The position numbers and the translations under genes are program-made. Positions 1 to 6,613 of a stretch of DNA of 6,613 bases are shown here, one piece after another. Origin of the DNA: JBBSVE01 sp038233815 (lineage in GTDB: Bacteria; Pseudomonadota; Alphaproteobacteria; Rhodobacterales; Rhodobacteraceae). The notes beneath the pieces are model-generated. The model worked only from the letters and a program-made list of their open reading frames with translations, did not search any database and had not been told where the DNA came from. The DNA lies in assembly GCA_038233815.1 (NCBI GenBank), contig JBBSVE010000161.1, positions 1-6,613 of the forward strand, in the 5' to 3' direction. Each line of letters begins with the position of its first letter. The stretch's first letter is position 1.

Positions 1-383
1 GCATTGGCGATCTGACGGAACGGTACGTTCAGGGTGACGGTCAGTGCGGCCCCGATCCGCAGCGCCACGCGGGCCGTGGTCACGGTATAGACGGTGGACC
101 GCGCCTGTATCGCAGCCATCGCGGTCAGGATGGCGCAGACCACCAGTCCGATTCCCAGATAGGGCAGGCTGACCGCCACGACCGACGCCACGCTGTCTGC
201 GACCATCGAGACCCGCCAGATCGCGAGCGCCACGAAATAACCCGCGACCCAGGTGATCTTGAAGGCGTCGCGGGCCAGCGCGAAGGTCGCGGGGCGACCC
301 TGCCAGAGCAGATCCTCCCCCTCCGGCGGGTGCTCTGGCAGGCCGGGTATCGCCTCGACGGCGAAATCGTCATGCGTGCTCAT
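1..383 (-). CDS. puhB: PuhB, reaction centre assembly protein (N-terminal part, runs off the left edge)
   Basis: PuhB is an inner-membrane protein that in Rhodobacter capsulatus is needed for normal assembly of the photosynthetic reaction centre. I translated the frame by hand: 127 codons are present, of roughly 210 to 230 usual for the family, so the C-terminal part is missing. The N-terminus starts MSTHDDFAVEAIPGLPEHPP and continues to LLWQGRP (residues 25-31), a signature I recognise from PuhB proteins. Two hydrophobic segments follow, at about residues 44-60 and 66-92, and then the start of a soluble region (STVYTVTTARVALRIG, 96-111) resembling a bacterial PH-like domain. The ATG at 383 overlaps the puhA stop in an ATGA, which points to translational coupling, and a GAGGAAG ribosome site lies just upstream (386-392). 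Identification rests on recalled family sequence and on position directly after puhA. Confidence 0.9.
   Translation of the reverse strand, partial: MSTHDDFAVEAIPGLPEHPPEGEDLLWQGRPATFALARDAFKITWVAGYFVALAIWRVSMVADSVASVVAVSLPYLGIGLVVCAILTAMAAIQARSTVYTVTTARVALRIGAALTVTLNVPFRQIAN
299..342. repeat. Perfect 12-bp inverted repeat inside puhB
   Basis: The arms are 299-310 (CCTGCCAGAGCA) and 331-342 (TGCTCTGGCAGG), exact reverse complements separated by 20 bases. In the mRNA this would form a 12-bp stem with a 20-nt loop over codons 14 to 29 of puhB. The loop contains a purine-rich run (GGAGGGGGAGGA). The bases beyond the arms (298 and 343) do not pair. The repeat is a direct observation; any role is unknown, and it may be a by-product of the coding sequence. 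Confidence 0.6.
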
Positions 384-1153
384 GGCTTCCTCGCCAACTG
401 TCCGCCCCGCCGTTTGTGCGCGGCATAGAGGGTGCCACCGGCATAGTAGGCGGAGATCTTGTCTTCCTCCAGCATCGTCACCTCGATCGGCGAGCGGTTG
501 GCGGGAACGCCCCCGAACAGGTTCGACGAAAGCGAATTGATCCGCACCCGGTCCTTCCAGACCTTGACCATCGGCATCGGCACCAGCTTCTTCGCGCCCG
601 AGTTCAGCTCGATCTCCAGATAGCGGATGAGCTGTTCCGACCCGTCGACCCAGATATCGCTGATCCGGCCCACCACCTCGTTGTCATTGGCTTGCACCGG
701 CAGACCGCGCGGATCGCGCCCGGCGGAGACGGCGAAGTTGGAGGCCTTGGCCATTGGCACGATCTTGACGTGACCGTAGCCGTCCAGTTCGGGAATGTCG
801 CGGCGCGGCGCCCACGAGGCCGGGCCGAGACCGTCGACCATCGGATCGCCCATCGGCATCTGGGGGAAGCCTTCCGACACGGCGGTCTTGCCCATCGCCA
901 GCTCCCGCGCCTCGCGCTTGCCGTCCGGCACGCTGACTTCGCCGCGCCCGTGCGGCAGGATGAAGGTCTTGGGCCGGGGCACCGGGAACGGCCCCTGGTT
1001 CGGCGAGGGCGAGCCATCCTCCATCTCCAGCGGATAGCCCTCCCGCATGTTCTCGGTCTGCAGGTAGTAGATCAAAAGGGCGAAGAAGCCCCAGAAAATC
1101 CAGATGGCCAGCGACGCGAGGTCGAAGTTGCCGAAGAAATGCACGCCCACCAT
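380..1153 (-). CDS. puhA: PuhA, photosynthetic reaction centre H subunit
   Basis: PuhA caps the cytoplasmic face of the reaction centre L/M core with one transmembrane helix, and carries the surface entry of the proton path to the secondary quinone QB. The protein is 257 residues (about 260 in R. sphaeroides). It starts MVGVHFFGNFDLASLA, has a single membrane helix at about 12-30, then the near-invariant YYLQTENMREGYPLE (29-43). Other family blocks are GPFPVPRPKTFILPHGRG (54-71), AVSEGFP (91-97), PASWAPRRD (111-119), LEIEL (179-183) and LLEEDK-like MLEEDK (227-232). In R. sphaeroides numbering, Asp124, His128 and Glu173 of the proton-entry region are kept, but position 126 is Tyr where R. sphaeroides has His. 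The tail is short and basic (HKRRGGQLARKP). The start is fixed by a strong ribosome site 7 bases upstream. The gene lies 18 bp after lhaA and its stop overlaps the puhB start. Confidence 0.98.
   Translation of the reverse strand: MVGVHFFGNFDLASLAIWIFWGFFALLIYYLQTENMREGYPLEMEDGSPSPNQGPFPVPRPKTFILPHGRGEVSVPDGKREARELAMGKTAVSEGFPQMPMGDPMVDGLGPASWAPRRDIPELDGYGHVKIVPMAKASNFAVSAGRDPRGLPVQANDNEVVGRISDIWVDGSEQLIRYLEIELNSGAKKLVPMPMVKVWKDRVRINSLSSNLFGGVPANRSPIEVTMLEEDKISAYYAGGTLYAAHKRRGGQLARKP
386..392 (-). promoter_or_regulatory. Ribosome binding site of puhB
   Basis: The minus strand reads GAGGAAG a few bases before the ATG at 383. It lies inside the last codons of puhA. Together with the ATGA stop/start overlap it supports this start and coupled translation of puhA and puhB. 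Confidence 0.6.
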
Positions 1154-1160
1154 GCGATGG

Positions 1161-1168
1161 TCCTCCTC
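1161..1168 (-). promoter_or_regulatory. Strong ribosome binding site of puhA
   Basis: The minus strand reads GAGGAGGA in the 18-bp gap between lhaA and puhA, 7 bases before the puhA ATG at 1153. It is the best match to the anti-Shine-Dalgarno sequence among the gene starts in this window. This fits the need for reaction centre H protein in larger amounts than the enzymes encoded upstream; that link to dosage is inference. Confidence 0.85.
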
Positions 1169-1171
1169 AGG

Positions 1172-2614
1172 TCAGTTGGGAAAGTCGACGAGACCCATGG
1201 CCGCCACGTCGGCCTTGGATCGTTCGGTGAAAAGCGTCACCCGGACCAGCGGGGCCAAGGCGATCAGGGTCGCAAAGAGAACGAGTATCTCGGTCTGATA
1301 GACAAAGGCGTAGCCAAACGTCGGGGTCGCGAAGAGGTGGCCCAGATGCCCCTCCATCGCGTAGCTGCCCACCGTGTCGCGCAGGCCCCCGCCGATGGCG
1401 ATGGAAAGGCCCGCCGCCGTGGCCTGCGCCGCACCCCATGCGCCGAGCACCAGACCGCGCCCGGCATGCCCCTGCTCGGGCAGCGCCATCGCCGCTGTCA
1501 GGGTCGAGACAGCAAAGAGCCCGGCGCCGAGACCGATACACCAGGCCCCGGCGTAAAAGAGCACCGTCGACTGCAGCGGTGCGGCGAACGTCACCATGAG
1601 GAACGCGACCACGCCCACCAGCAAACCGCGCGCCGCCATGCGGAACATGTCGTGCCCCTGTCCCATCCACCGCCCGGCGAGCAGAAAGCCCACCAGGGCG
1701 CCCATTGCATTGCAGGCCGTCAGCCACGTCGTATCGCCGACCGACAGGCCGAGGATTTCCGCGCCGTAGGGCTCCAGCAGGACATCCTGCATCTGGAACG
1801 CCATGGTGCCCAGCATCACGACGAGAAGCAGGCGCCCGGCCGTGCCACCCGCCAGCAGGTCGCGCCAGCCCTCGTGGAAGATCGGGCGCGGGGCCTCCAT
1901 CTCCTCGCGGGTCATCGGACGGACATTCTCCTGCTTCCAGAGCGCCGTGAGGTTCAGGATCATCGTCACCACACCGCAGCCCTGCACGACGCGGATCAGC
2001 TTGATCTCGTTGAAATCGCGCAAGAGGAGCCCCAGGATCACGGCCGAGACCGCCATCCCCAGAAGGTTCATCACGTAGAGGAGCGACACGACCCGGGGCC
2101 GCGTCTCCTCTGTCGCGCGGTCGGAGGCGAGCGCGAGGCCTGCGGTCTGCGTCATGTGCATCCCGATGCCGGTCATCAGGAACGCGAGCCCCGCCAGTGC
2201 CTTGCCGGCCCAGTCCGGCCCGTGGACCTGATCGCCCGACAGCACGATCAGTGCGAACGGCATGATCGCGAGACCGCCCATCTGCCAAAGGCTTCCGAAC
2301 CAGAGGTAGGGAATGCGCTTCCAGCCGATCCAGCTTTTGTGATTGTCGCTCTTGTGGCCCAGCATGGCCCGGAACGGGGCGGATACGACAGGCAGGGCGA
2401 TCATCATCGCAACGACGGTGGCGGGGACCGACAGCTCCACGATCATCACCCGGTTCAGCGTGCCCAGAAGCAGCACCGCCGCCATCCCGACCGACACCTG
2501 AAAAAGCCCGAGTCGGAGGAGCTGCGGGAGCGTCAGCCCCTCGGACGCGGCATCGGCGAAGGGCATCCACTTGGTGCCCATCGCCTTGATATGTTTCGAC
2601 TTCAGGAAGATCAC
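1172..2614 (-). CDS. lhaA: LhaA, light-harvesting complex I assembly protein (PucC/BCD family of MFS-like proteins)
   Basis: LhaA is a polytopic inner-membrane protein needed for assembly of light-harvesting complex I, and proposed to handle bacteriochlorophyll delivery. From the GTG at 2614 the protein has 480 residues, close to the roughly 477 of R. capsulatus LhaA. About twelve hydrophobic segments are spread along it, consistent with the fold. Family blocks seen: MGTKWMPFADAAS (12-24), FQVSVGMAAVLLLGTLNRVM (38-57), FRAMLGHKSD (81-90), GWKRIPYLWFGSLWQMGGLA (97-116), MTQTAGLALASD (154-165), QDVLLEPYGAEILGLSVGDT (276-295), GAWGAAQATAAGL (391-403) and a terminal GLVDFPN. I chose the GTG because it overlaps the bchM stop as GTGA and has GGAG 8 bases upstream. 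An ATG at 2632, six codons earlier in the same frame, is the alternative, with no good ribosome site. Much longer extensions upstream only run through bchM in the wrong frame. Confidence 0.95.
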   Translation of the reverse strand: MIFLKSKHIKAMGTKWMPFADAASEGLTLPQLLRLGLFQVSVGMAAVLLLGTLNRVMIVELSVPATVVAMMIALPVVSAPFRAMLGHKSDNHKSWIGWKRIPYLWFGSLWQMGGLAIMPFALIVLSGDQVHGPDWAGKALAGLAFLMTGIGMHMTQTAGLALASDRATEETRPRVVSLLYVMNLLGMAVSAVILGLLLRDFNEIKLIRVVQGCGVVTMILNLTALWKQENVRPMTREEMEAPRPIFHEGWRDLLAGGTAGRLLLVVMLGTMAFQMQDVLLEPYGAEILGLSVGDTTWLTACNAMGALVGFLLAGRWMGQGHDMFRMAARGLLVGVVAFLMVTFAAPLQSTVLFYAGAWCIGLGAGLFAVSTLTAAMALPEQGHAGRGLVLGAWGAAQATAAGLSIAIGGGLRDTVGSYAMEGHLGHLFATPTFGYAFVYQTEILVLFATLIALAPLVRVTLFTERSKADVAAMGLVDFPN

Positions 2615-3273
2615 GACCGATACTCCAGACATTCCGAAATGTAGAACCCGCCCGATATGCGATCGACGCGGGTGAGCCTCCCGCCGGTCGCGGCCTGTAA
2701 TGTGTCGTAGGCGTGCGGCACCATGACCGGGCTGCGGTCGGCGCGGGGGAAAAGCTTGCCCATGGTGAAGAAGGCCATGAGGAACGCGGTCCGGGGGGCG
2801 ACGGTAAAGACGACCGCTCCCCTTGTGCGCGCGCCCAGACGGGCCAGCGCTGCCGCGATGTCGTCGGTGCCGTAATACAGCAGGCTGTCCATCGCCACGA
2901 CATGATCGAAGCGCCCATGATCCGCCGTCATGTCGCCGCTCGCGAAGGTGACGCGGTCCGCGTGCTCCTTTGGCAGACGGGCACGTGCGATCTCCACCAG
3001 CGCCGGGGAAATATCCACCGCCACTACGTCGGCACCGCGCGCGGCCAGGTCCGCTGTCATCTGACCCGCGCCGCAACCTGCATCCAGAATCCGCGCGCCG
3101 GTCAGGTCGGCGGGCAGGCGCGACAGCATCAGCGCGCGCATCCGGTCGCGGCCCGCGCGCACCGTCTCGCGGATCCGCGACACCGGCGCGTCGGAGGTCA
3201 GACGCTCCCACACCTTCGTGGCGGAACGGTCGAAATAATCCTCCACGCGGGAAAGGGTAGCGTCGTAGGTCAT
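2611..3273 (-). CDS. bchM: BchM, Mg-protoporphyrin IX O-methyltransferase
   Basis: BchM transfers a methyl group from S-adenosylmethionine to the C13 propionate of Mg-protoporphyrin IX, the step after magnesium chelatase in bacteriochlorophyll synthesis. The protein has 220 residues, a usual length for the family. It shows a class I methyltransferase fold: motif I ILDAGCGAG at 62-70, the acidic end of strand 2 in VVAVDIS (83-89, Asp87), GDM at 113-115, and FDHVVAMDSLLYY (122-134). The block GKLFPRADRSP (172-182) is characteristic of BchM/ChlM. The N-terminal region (YFDRSATKVWERL, 13-25) also matches the family. The ATG overlaps the bchL stop by one base (TGATG). Only a weak GGGG (3282-3285) precedes it, so translation probably depends on ribosomes finishing bchL. 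The stop overlaps the lhaA start. Confidence 0.97.
   Translation of the reverse strand: MTYDATLSRVEDYFDRSATKVWERLTSDAPVSRIRETVRAGRDRMRALMLSRLPADLTGARILDAGCGAGQMTADLAARGADVVAVDISPALVEIARARLPKEHADRVTFASGDMTADHGRFDHVVAMDSLLYYGTDDIAAALARLGARTRGAVVFTVAPRTAFLMAFFTMGKLFPRADRSPVMVPHAYDTLQAATGGRLTRVDRISGGFYISECLEYRS
2623..2626 (-). promoter_or_regulatory. Ribosome binding site supporting the GTG start of lhaA
   Basis: The minus strand reads GGAG 8 bases before the GTG at 2614-2612. This GTG shares bases with the TGA stop of bchM (2613-2611), giving GTGA. The spacing and overlap are typical of coupled genes and favour GTG over the ATG at 2632, which is preceded only by TTTCGGA. Confidence 0.55.
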
Positions 3274-4172
3274 CAGTCGAACCCCAGCAATTCGAAGATC
3301 TCCCGGTCCGGCAGCGGCGCGGGCGTGGAGCCCTCGCCCTCCACCGACCGCCAGAGCGTTTCGGCCAGCCGGACATATTCCGCCCGCGCCATGACGATAT
3401 CCTCGCTGTCATCCATCTCGAACAGCGTCTTCTTCTTCAGCCGGGAGCGACGGATCGCGTCGATATCGGGCATGTGCGCCAACCGGTTGAAGCCGACGCG
3501 GGCGCAGTAACGATCCACCTCGTCCGTCTCGCGGGAGCGGTTGGCGACACAGCCCGCGAGCCGCACCTTGTAGTTCCCGGACTTGGCCTGCACCGCAGCG
3601 ATGATCCGGTTCATCGCATAGATGCTGTCGAAATCGTTGGCGGTGATGATGACCGCCCGGTCGGCATGTTGCAGCGGGGCCGCAAACCCGCCGCAGACCA
3701 CATCGCCCAGCACGTCGAAGATCACCACGTCGGTGTCCTCCAGCAGGTGATGCTGTTTCAGCAGCTTCACGGTCTGGCCCACGACGTAGCCGCCGCAGCC
3801 GGTGCCCGCGGGCGGACCGCCCGCCTCCACGCATTTCACGCCGTTGAAGCCGGTCGCGACATAATCCTCGGGGCGCAGTTCCTCGGCATGGAAATCGACG
3901 TCCTTCAGGATGTCGATGACCGTGGGTTGCAGCCGACCCGTCAGGGTGAAGGTGCTGTCGTGCTTGGGATCGCAACCGATCTGGAGCACCCGCTTGCCCA
4001 TCATCGAAAACGCCGCCGACAGGTTCGACGAGGTCGTCGATTTGCCGATCCCGCCCTTGCCGTAGATCGAAAAGACCTTGGCCCCCTCGATCTTCGCGTC
4101 GGCATCCTGATGGACCTGGACCGAGCCCTCACCATCGAGCCCGCTCAGGTTCGGCACATTGTCGAGGCTCAT
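3273..4172 (-). CDS. bchL: BchL, ATP-binding iron-sulfur subunit of dark-operative protochlorophyllide reductase
   Basis: BchL is the NifH-like homodimeric reductase that hydrolyses ATP and passes electrons to the BchN-BchB protein, which reduces protochlorophyllide to chlorophyllide without light. The protein has 299 residues. The P-loop GKGGIGKST is at 38-46 and IGCDPKHDST at 65-74. By analogy with NifH, the cysteines that bridge the [4Fe-4S] cluster between the two subunits are Cys126 (GTGCGGY) and Cys160 (DVVCGGFAAP). NDFDSIYAMNRI (179-190), CVANRSRET (208-216) and the ending IFELLGFD are BchL-like. The acidic stretch before the P-loop (1-30) corresponds to the flexible N-terminus reported to inhibit R. 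sphaeroides BchL until ATP binds. The ATG has GAAAGGG upstream (4181-4187). NifH and BchX are excluded by these family blocks and by the bchH-bchM context. Confidence 0.98.
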   Translation of the reverse strand: MSLDNVPNLSGLDGEGSVQVHQDADAKIEGAKVFSIYGKGGIGKSTTSSNLSAAFSMMGKRVLQIGCDPKHDSTFTLTGRLQPTVIDILKDVDFHAEELRPEDYVATGFNGVKCVEAGGPPAGTGCGGYVVGQTVKLLKQHHLLEDTDVVIFDVLGDVVCGGFAAPLQHADRAVIITANDFDSIYAMNRIIAAVQAKSGNYKVRLAGCVANRSRETDEVDRYCARVGFNRLAHMPDIDAIRRSRLKKKTLFEMDDSEDIVMARAEYVRLAETLWRSVEGEGSTPAPLPDREIFELLGFD

Positions 4173-4233
4173 GATGCTGGCCCTTTCATTTTACGGTGGC
4201 AGGGTTCGGCAGCGCACCTTTGTGAGAAGCGTG
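4173..4233 (-). other. bchH-bchL intergenic gap (61 bp)
   Basis: This is the only gap in the window longer than 20 bp. On the minus strand it carries the bchL ribosome site (GAAAGGG, 4181-4187, 8 bases from the ATG). I see no TGT-N12-ACA site of the PpsR/CrtJ type, no FNR-type TTGAT-N4-ATCAA site, no terminator hairpin, and no convincing promoter. It looks like a simple spacer within an operon. Confidence 0.6.
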
Positions 4234-6613
4234 TCATTCGGCTGCGATTCCTTCCATGCGGTCTTCGAGTTCGTCCGCAGCGCCTTGCAGGGCTGCGAGG
4301 GTGGCGGCGTCCGGCGTCCAGTAGCGGCGCTCGGATGCCTCGATCAGGCGGTTGGCCATACGGGCCGAGGCTTGTGGATTGAGCGCCGCCATGCGCCGGC
4401 GCATCGCCTCGTCCAGCACGAAGGTTTCCGACAGGCGCTGATAGACCCAAGGGTCCACCGCTTCCGCCGTGGCCGACCAGCCCATCGTGTTGGTGACGTG
4501 GCTTTCGATCTGGCGCACGCCCTCGGCCCCGTGCTTCAGCAGGCCTTCGTAGAACTTGGGGTTGAGCGACCGCGACCGGCTTTCCAGTGCGATCTGGTCG
4601 CGCAGCGTGCGGATCTTGCCCGTGCCGCGCGTCTGGTCGGAGATGAAGACCGGCGTATCGGTCCCGCGCTGACGCTTCACCGCGCGGGCAATCCCGCCCA
4701 GCGTGTCGAAATAATGGTCCACCGAGGTCACGCCCAGCTCCACCGATTCAAGGTTCTGGTAGGCCATCTCGACGTTCTTCAGCGCCTTTTGCAGCATCGC
4801 CGCCTGTTTCACCGGCTTGCCATCGAGCCCGTAGGCAAAGGACTTGCGCGATTCGTAGGCATCGGCCAGCTCGTCCTCGGCTCCGAAGGCGGAGCTGTCG
4901 ACGAGCTGGTTGACGTTGGAGCCGTAGACCCCTTCGGCGTTGGAAAAGACCCGCAGGGACGCGACATCCATCCCGACGCCCATCTCCTCGGCATAGGCGA
5001 GAGCATGGGCGCGGATGAAGTTCTGCGACAGGGGTTCGTCGGCCATGGCACATTTGTAGGCCGCTTCCGCCAGCATCCGGGTCTGCAGGGGCAGCAGGTC
5101 GCGAAAGATCCCCGACAGCGTCATCAGCATATCGATGCGCGGACGGCCCAGTTCGGCGAGCGGAATCAGATCCGCGCCGCAAAGCCGGCCGTAGGAGTCG
5201 AAGCGTGGCTTCGCACCCATCAGCGCCAGCGCCTGCCCGATCGGCCCTCCGTCCGACTTGATGTTGTCGGACCCCCAGAGGACGAGTGCGATCGACCGCG
5301 GCAGCGTCGGTTGTGCGGCCAGCAACCGGTCGGCCTGCGCCGCGCCGTCGCGCAGGGCGAACTCGGTCGGCATACGGAACGGATCGAAGGCGTGGATGTT
5401 GCGCCCCGTGGGCAGGATCTGCGGCGAGCGGATCAGATCTCCGCCCGGAACCGGCGCGATGAAATGGGCCGAGAGCGCGCGCAGGATCGCCGGGATCTCC
5501 GTGTCCTGCGAAAGCTGGTCGGCGATCCGGGCGCGGGTCTCGGCGTCCATCGGCGGCATGAGGTCGAGATAGCCGTCCCGCGCCGCCGCATCCATCGGGC
5601 GGCCGACGACATGGAGCCCGTCGGGGATCAGCGCATCCTCGGCCTCCAGCAGCTTCAGCCACAGGGCGCCGGGCTCTTGCCCCGGCATGTCGACGGCGGC
5701 GGCCTGTTCGGCGATCAGCGCTTCCAGCCCGGCACGCTCCGGCGCCTTGGCGGGCATCGTCCGCCAGCGGGTCAGGCTGTCCTTCAGCTCGGTCAGACCC
5801 TTGTAGAGACCGGCCTGCGCCAACGGCGGCGTCAGATGGGAAATCGTGATCGCATTGGCCCGGCGCTTGGCGAGCGAGGCCTCGGACGGGTTGTTTGCGG
5901 CATAGAGGTAGATGTTGGGCACCTCGCCGATCAGGCTGTCGGGCCAGTCGCGCGCGCCCAGACCGGCCTGCTTGCCCGGCATGAACTCCAGCGCGCCGTG
6001 CATTCCGAAATGCAGGTAGACATCGGCGGAGAAGGTGTTGCGCATCCAGAGGTAGAACTGCACGAAGGCATGGGTCGGCGCGAAGCTGCGCTCGAACAAA
6101 AGGCGCATCGGGTCGCCCTCGTAGCCGAAGGTCGGCTGCAGGCCGACGAAGACATTGCCGAACTGCTGGCCCAGCACGAAGACGTTATGGCCGTCGGACT
6201 GCACCTTGCCGGGGGCCGGGCCCCACACCGCCTCGATCGCCTTCAGCGGCGGCGTGTTGCGCACGATAGTGTCGGCATCGACGAAGGCCGCGACGTTGGC
6301 GGGCTGGCCGAAGGTCGCGGAATTGCCGCCCAGAACCGCCTCGCGCAGATCGGCCACGGTGGCGGGCACGTCGAGCGTGTAACCGTCGGCCTTCATCGCA
6401 TTCAGCGTGTTGTGCAGGCTCTCGAAGACCGAAAGATAGGCGGCGGTCCCGGCCGCGCCCGCGTTGGGCGGAAAGCCGAAGAGGACGATCCCCACCTTCT
6501 TCTCGGCATTGGCAGTCCGGCGAAGCCGTGCCAGACGCTCGGTCTTTTCCACCAGCGAGGCGACCCGCTCGGGGCAGGGCGCCATCGCGCGGCTGTCGGC
6601 ATTGCCGCGGCAC
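4234..6613 (-). CDS. bchH: BchH, magnesium chelatase H subunit (C-terminal two thirds, runs off the right edge)
   Basis: BchH binds protoporphyrin IX and, with the AAA+ motor BchI-BchD, inserts Mg2+ at the first step committed to bacteriochlorophyll. The frame is open to the window edge and gives 792 residues (first whole codon at 6612), against about 1190 in Rhodobacter, so roughly 400 N-terminal residues are missing. An internal ATG at 6585 is not the start: the frame continues upstream and CPERVASL after it belongs to the middle of the family. CobN/Mg-chelatase blocks seen, numbered from the edge: GFPPNAGAAGTAAYLSVFES (46-65), MHGALEFMPGKQ (204-215), AANNPSEASLAKRRA (238-252), GRNIHAFDPFRMP (403-415) and LWGSDNIKSDGGPIGQAL (445-462). 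The protein ends at a natural C-terminus, LEDRMEGIAAE. It is the porphyrin-chelatase member rather than cobaltochelatase CobN, judged by these blocks and by bchL and bchM following directly. Confidence 0.97.
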   Translation of the reverse strand, partial: CRGNADSRAMAPCPERVASLVEKTERLARLRRTANAEKKVGIVLFGFPPNAGAAGTAAYLSVFESLHNTLNAMKADGYTLDVPATVADLREAVLGGNSATFGQPANVAAFVDADTIVRNTPPLKAIEAVWGPAPGKVQSDGHNVFVLGQQFGNVFVGLQPTFGYEGDPMRLLFERSFAPTHAFVQFYLWMRNTFSADVYLHFGMHGALEFMPGKQAGLGARDWPDSLIGEVPNIYLYAANNPSEASLAKRRANAITISHLTPPLAQAGLYKGLTELKDSLTRWRTMPAKAPERAGLEALIAEQAAAVDMPGQEPGALWLKLLEAEDALIPDGLHVVGRPMDAAARDGYLDLMPPMDAETRARIADQLSQDTEIPAILRALSAHFIAPVPGGDLIRSPQILPTGRNIHAFDPFRMPTEFALRDGAAQADRLLAAQPTLPRSIALVLWGSDNIKSDGGPIGQALALMGAKPRFDSYGRLCGADLIPLAELGRPRIDMLMTLSGIFRDLLPLQTRMLAEAAYKCAMADEPLSQNFIRAHALAYAEEMGVGMDVASLRVFSNAEGVYGSNVNQLVDSSAFGAEDELADAYESRKSFAYGLDGKPVKQAAMLQKALKNVEMAYQNLESVELGVTSVDHYFDTLGGIARAVKRQRGTDTPVFISDQTRGTGKIRTLRDQIALESRSRSLNPKFYEGLLKHGAEGVRQIESHVTNTMGWSATAEAVDPWVYQRLSETFVLDEAMRRRMAALNPQASARMANRLIEASERRYWTPDAATLAALQGAADELEDRMEGIAAE

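Noticed and set aside
1496..1511. A TGTC...GACA dyad inside lhaA resembling a PpsR/CrtJ site
   Set aside because: The spacing between TGT and ACA is 10 bases, not the 12 of the known motif. It is a lone copy inside coding sequence with no paired site nearby.
416..2644. A 742-codon open frame on the plus strand opposite puhA, lhaA and the end of bchM
   Set aside because: It is antisense to clear family genes. It is rich in His, Arg, Gln and Asp with no recognisable domain, as expected from codon bias in GC-rich DNA. It crosses two genes because puhA and lhaA share a frame.
1167..2918. A 583-codon minus-strand frame overlapping lhaA and bchM
   Set aside because: It is out of frame with both genes, rich in Arg, Gly, Pro and Ala, and shows no family motifs. 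It is a frame shadow.
2615..3412. Upstream extension of the lhaA frame to an ATG at 3412 (746 residues)
   Set aside because: The extra part reads through bchM and the end of bchL in the wrong frame and gives an Arg- and Gly-rich sequence unlike any LhaA.
4188..4193. TAAAAT on the minus strand before bchL, resembling a -10 promoter element
   Set aside because: There is no matching -35 hexamer at 16 to 18 bases. A start about 7 bases downstream would also leave out the bchL ribosome site.
1..6613. A search for a new system, mobile element, tRNA or CRISPR array
   Set aside because: Every stretch is accounted for by known photosynthesis genes and a single 61-bp spacer. I saw no tandem repeat, IS end or tRNA-like structure.

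Overview
This window is a piece of a photosynthesis gene cluster from a GC-rich alphaproteobacterium that makes bacteriochlorophyll. The protein sequences most resemble those of Rhodobacterales (Rhodobacter/Roseobacter group); this is recalled family resemblance, not a search. The organism could be an aerobic anoxygenic phototroph or a purple non-sulfur bacterium, and the window alone does not decide which.

All genes lie on the minus strand, so transcription runs from high to low coordinates: bchH (C-terminal two thirds, cut by the right edge), bchL, bchM, lhaA, puhA, puhB (N-terminal part, cut by the left edge). Nearly every base is coding. The only gap above 20 bp is 61 bp between bchH and bchL. 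bchL and bchM overlap by 1 bp (TGATG), bchM and lhaA by 4 bp (GTGA, if the GTG start is right), and puhA and puhB by 4 bp (ATGA). lhaA and puhA are 18 bp apart and in the same reading frame. The layout matches the known bchFNBHLM-lhaA-puhABC superoperon of purple bacteria.

The genes form one assembly line. BchH is the porphyrin-binding subunit of magnesium chelatase. BchM methylates the resulting Mg-protoporphyrin IX. BchL is the ATP-dependent iron-sulfur reductase subunit of the dark-operative protochlorophyllide reductase later in the same pathway. LhaA is a membrane protein needed for light-harvesting complex I assembly. PuhA is the H subunit of the reaction centre, and PuhB helps assemble that centre. 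Pigment synthesis is thus co-expressed with the proteins that receive the pigment.

I found no RNA gene, mobile element, CRISPR array, terminator or clear promoter, and no sign of a new biological system. Points worth a second look are small: a Tyr in place of the proton-entry His126 of PuhA, a GTG start for lhaA, a 12-bp perfect inverted repeat inside the start of puhB, and an in-frame lhaA/puhA junction.
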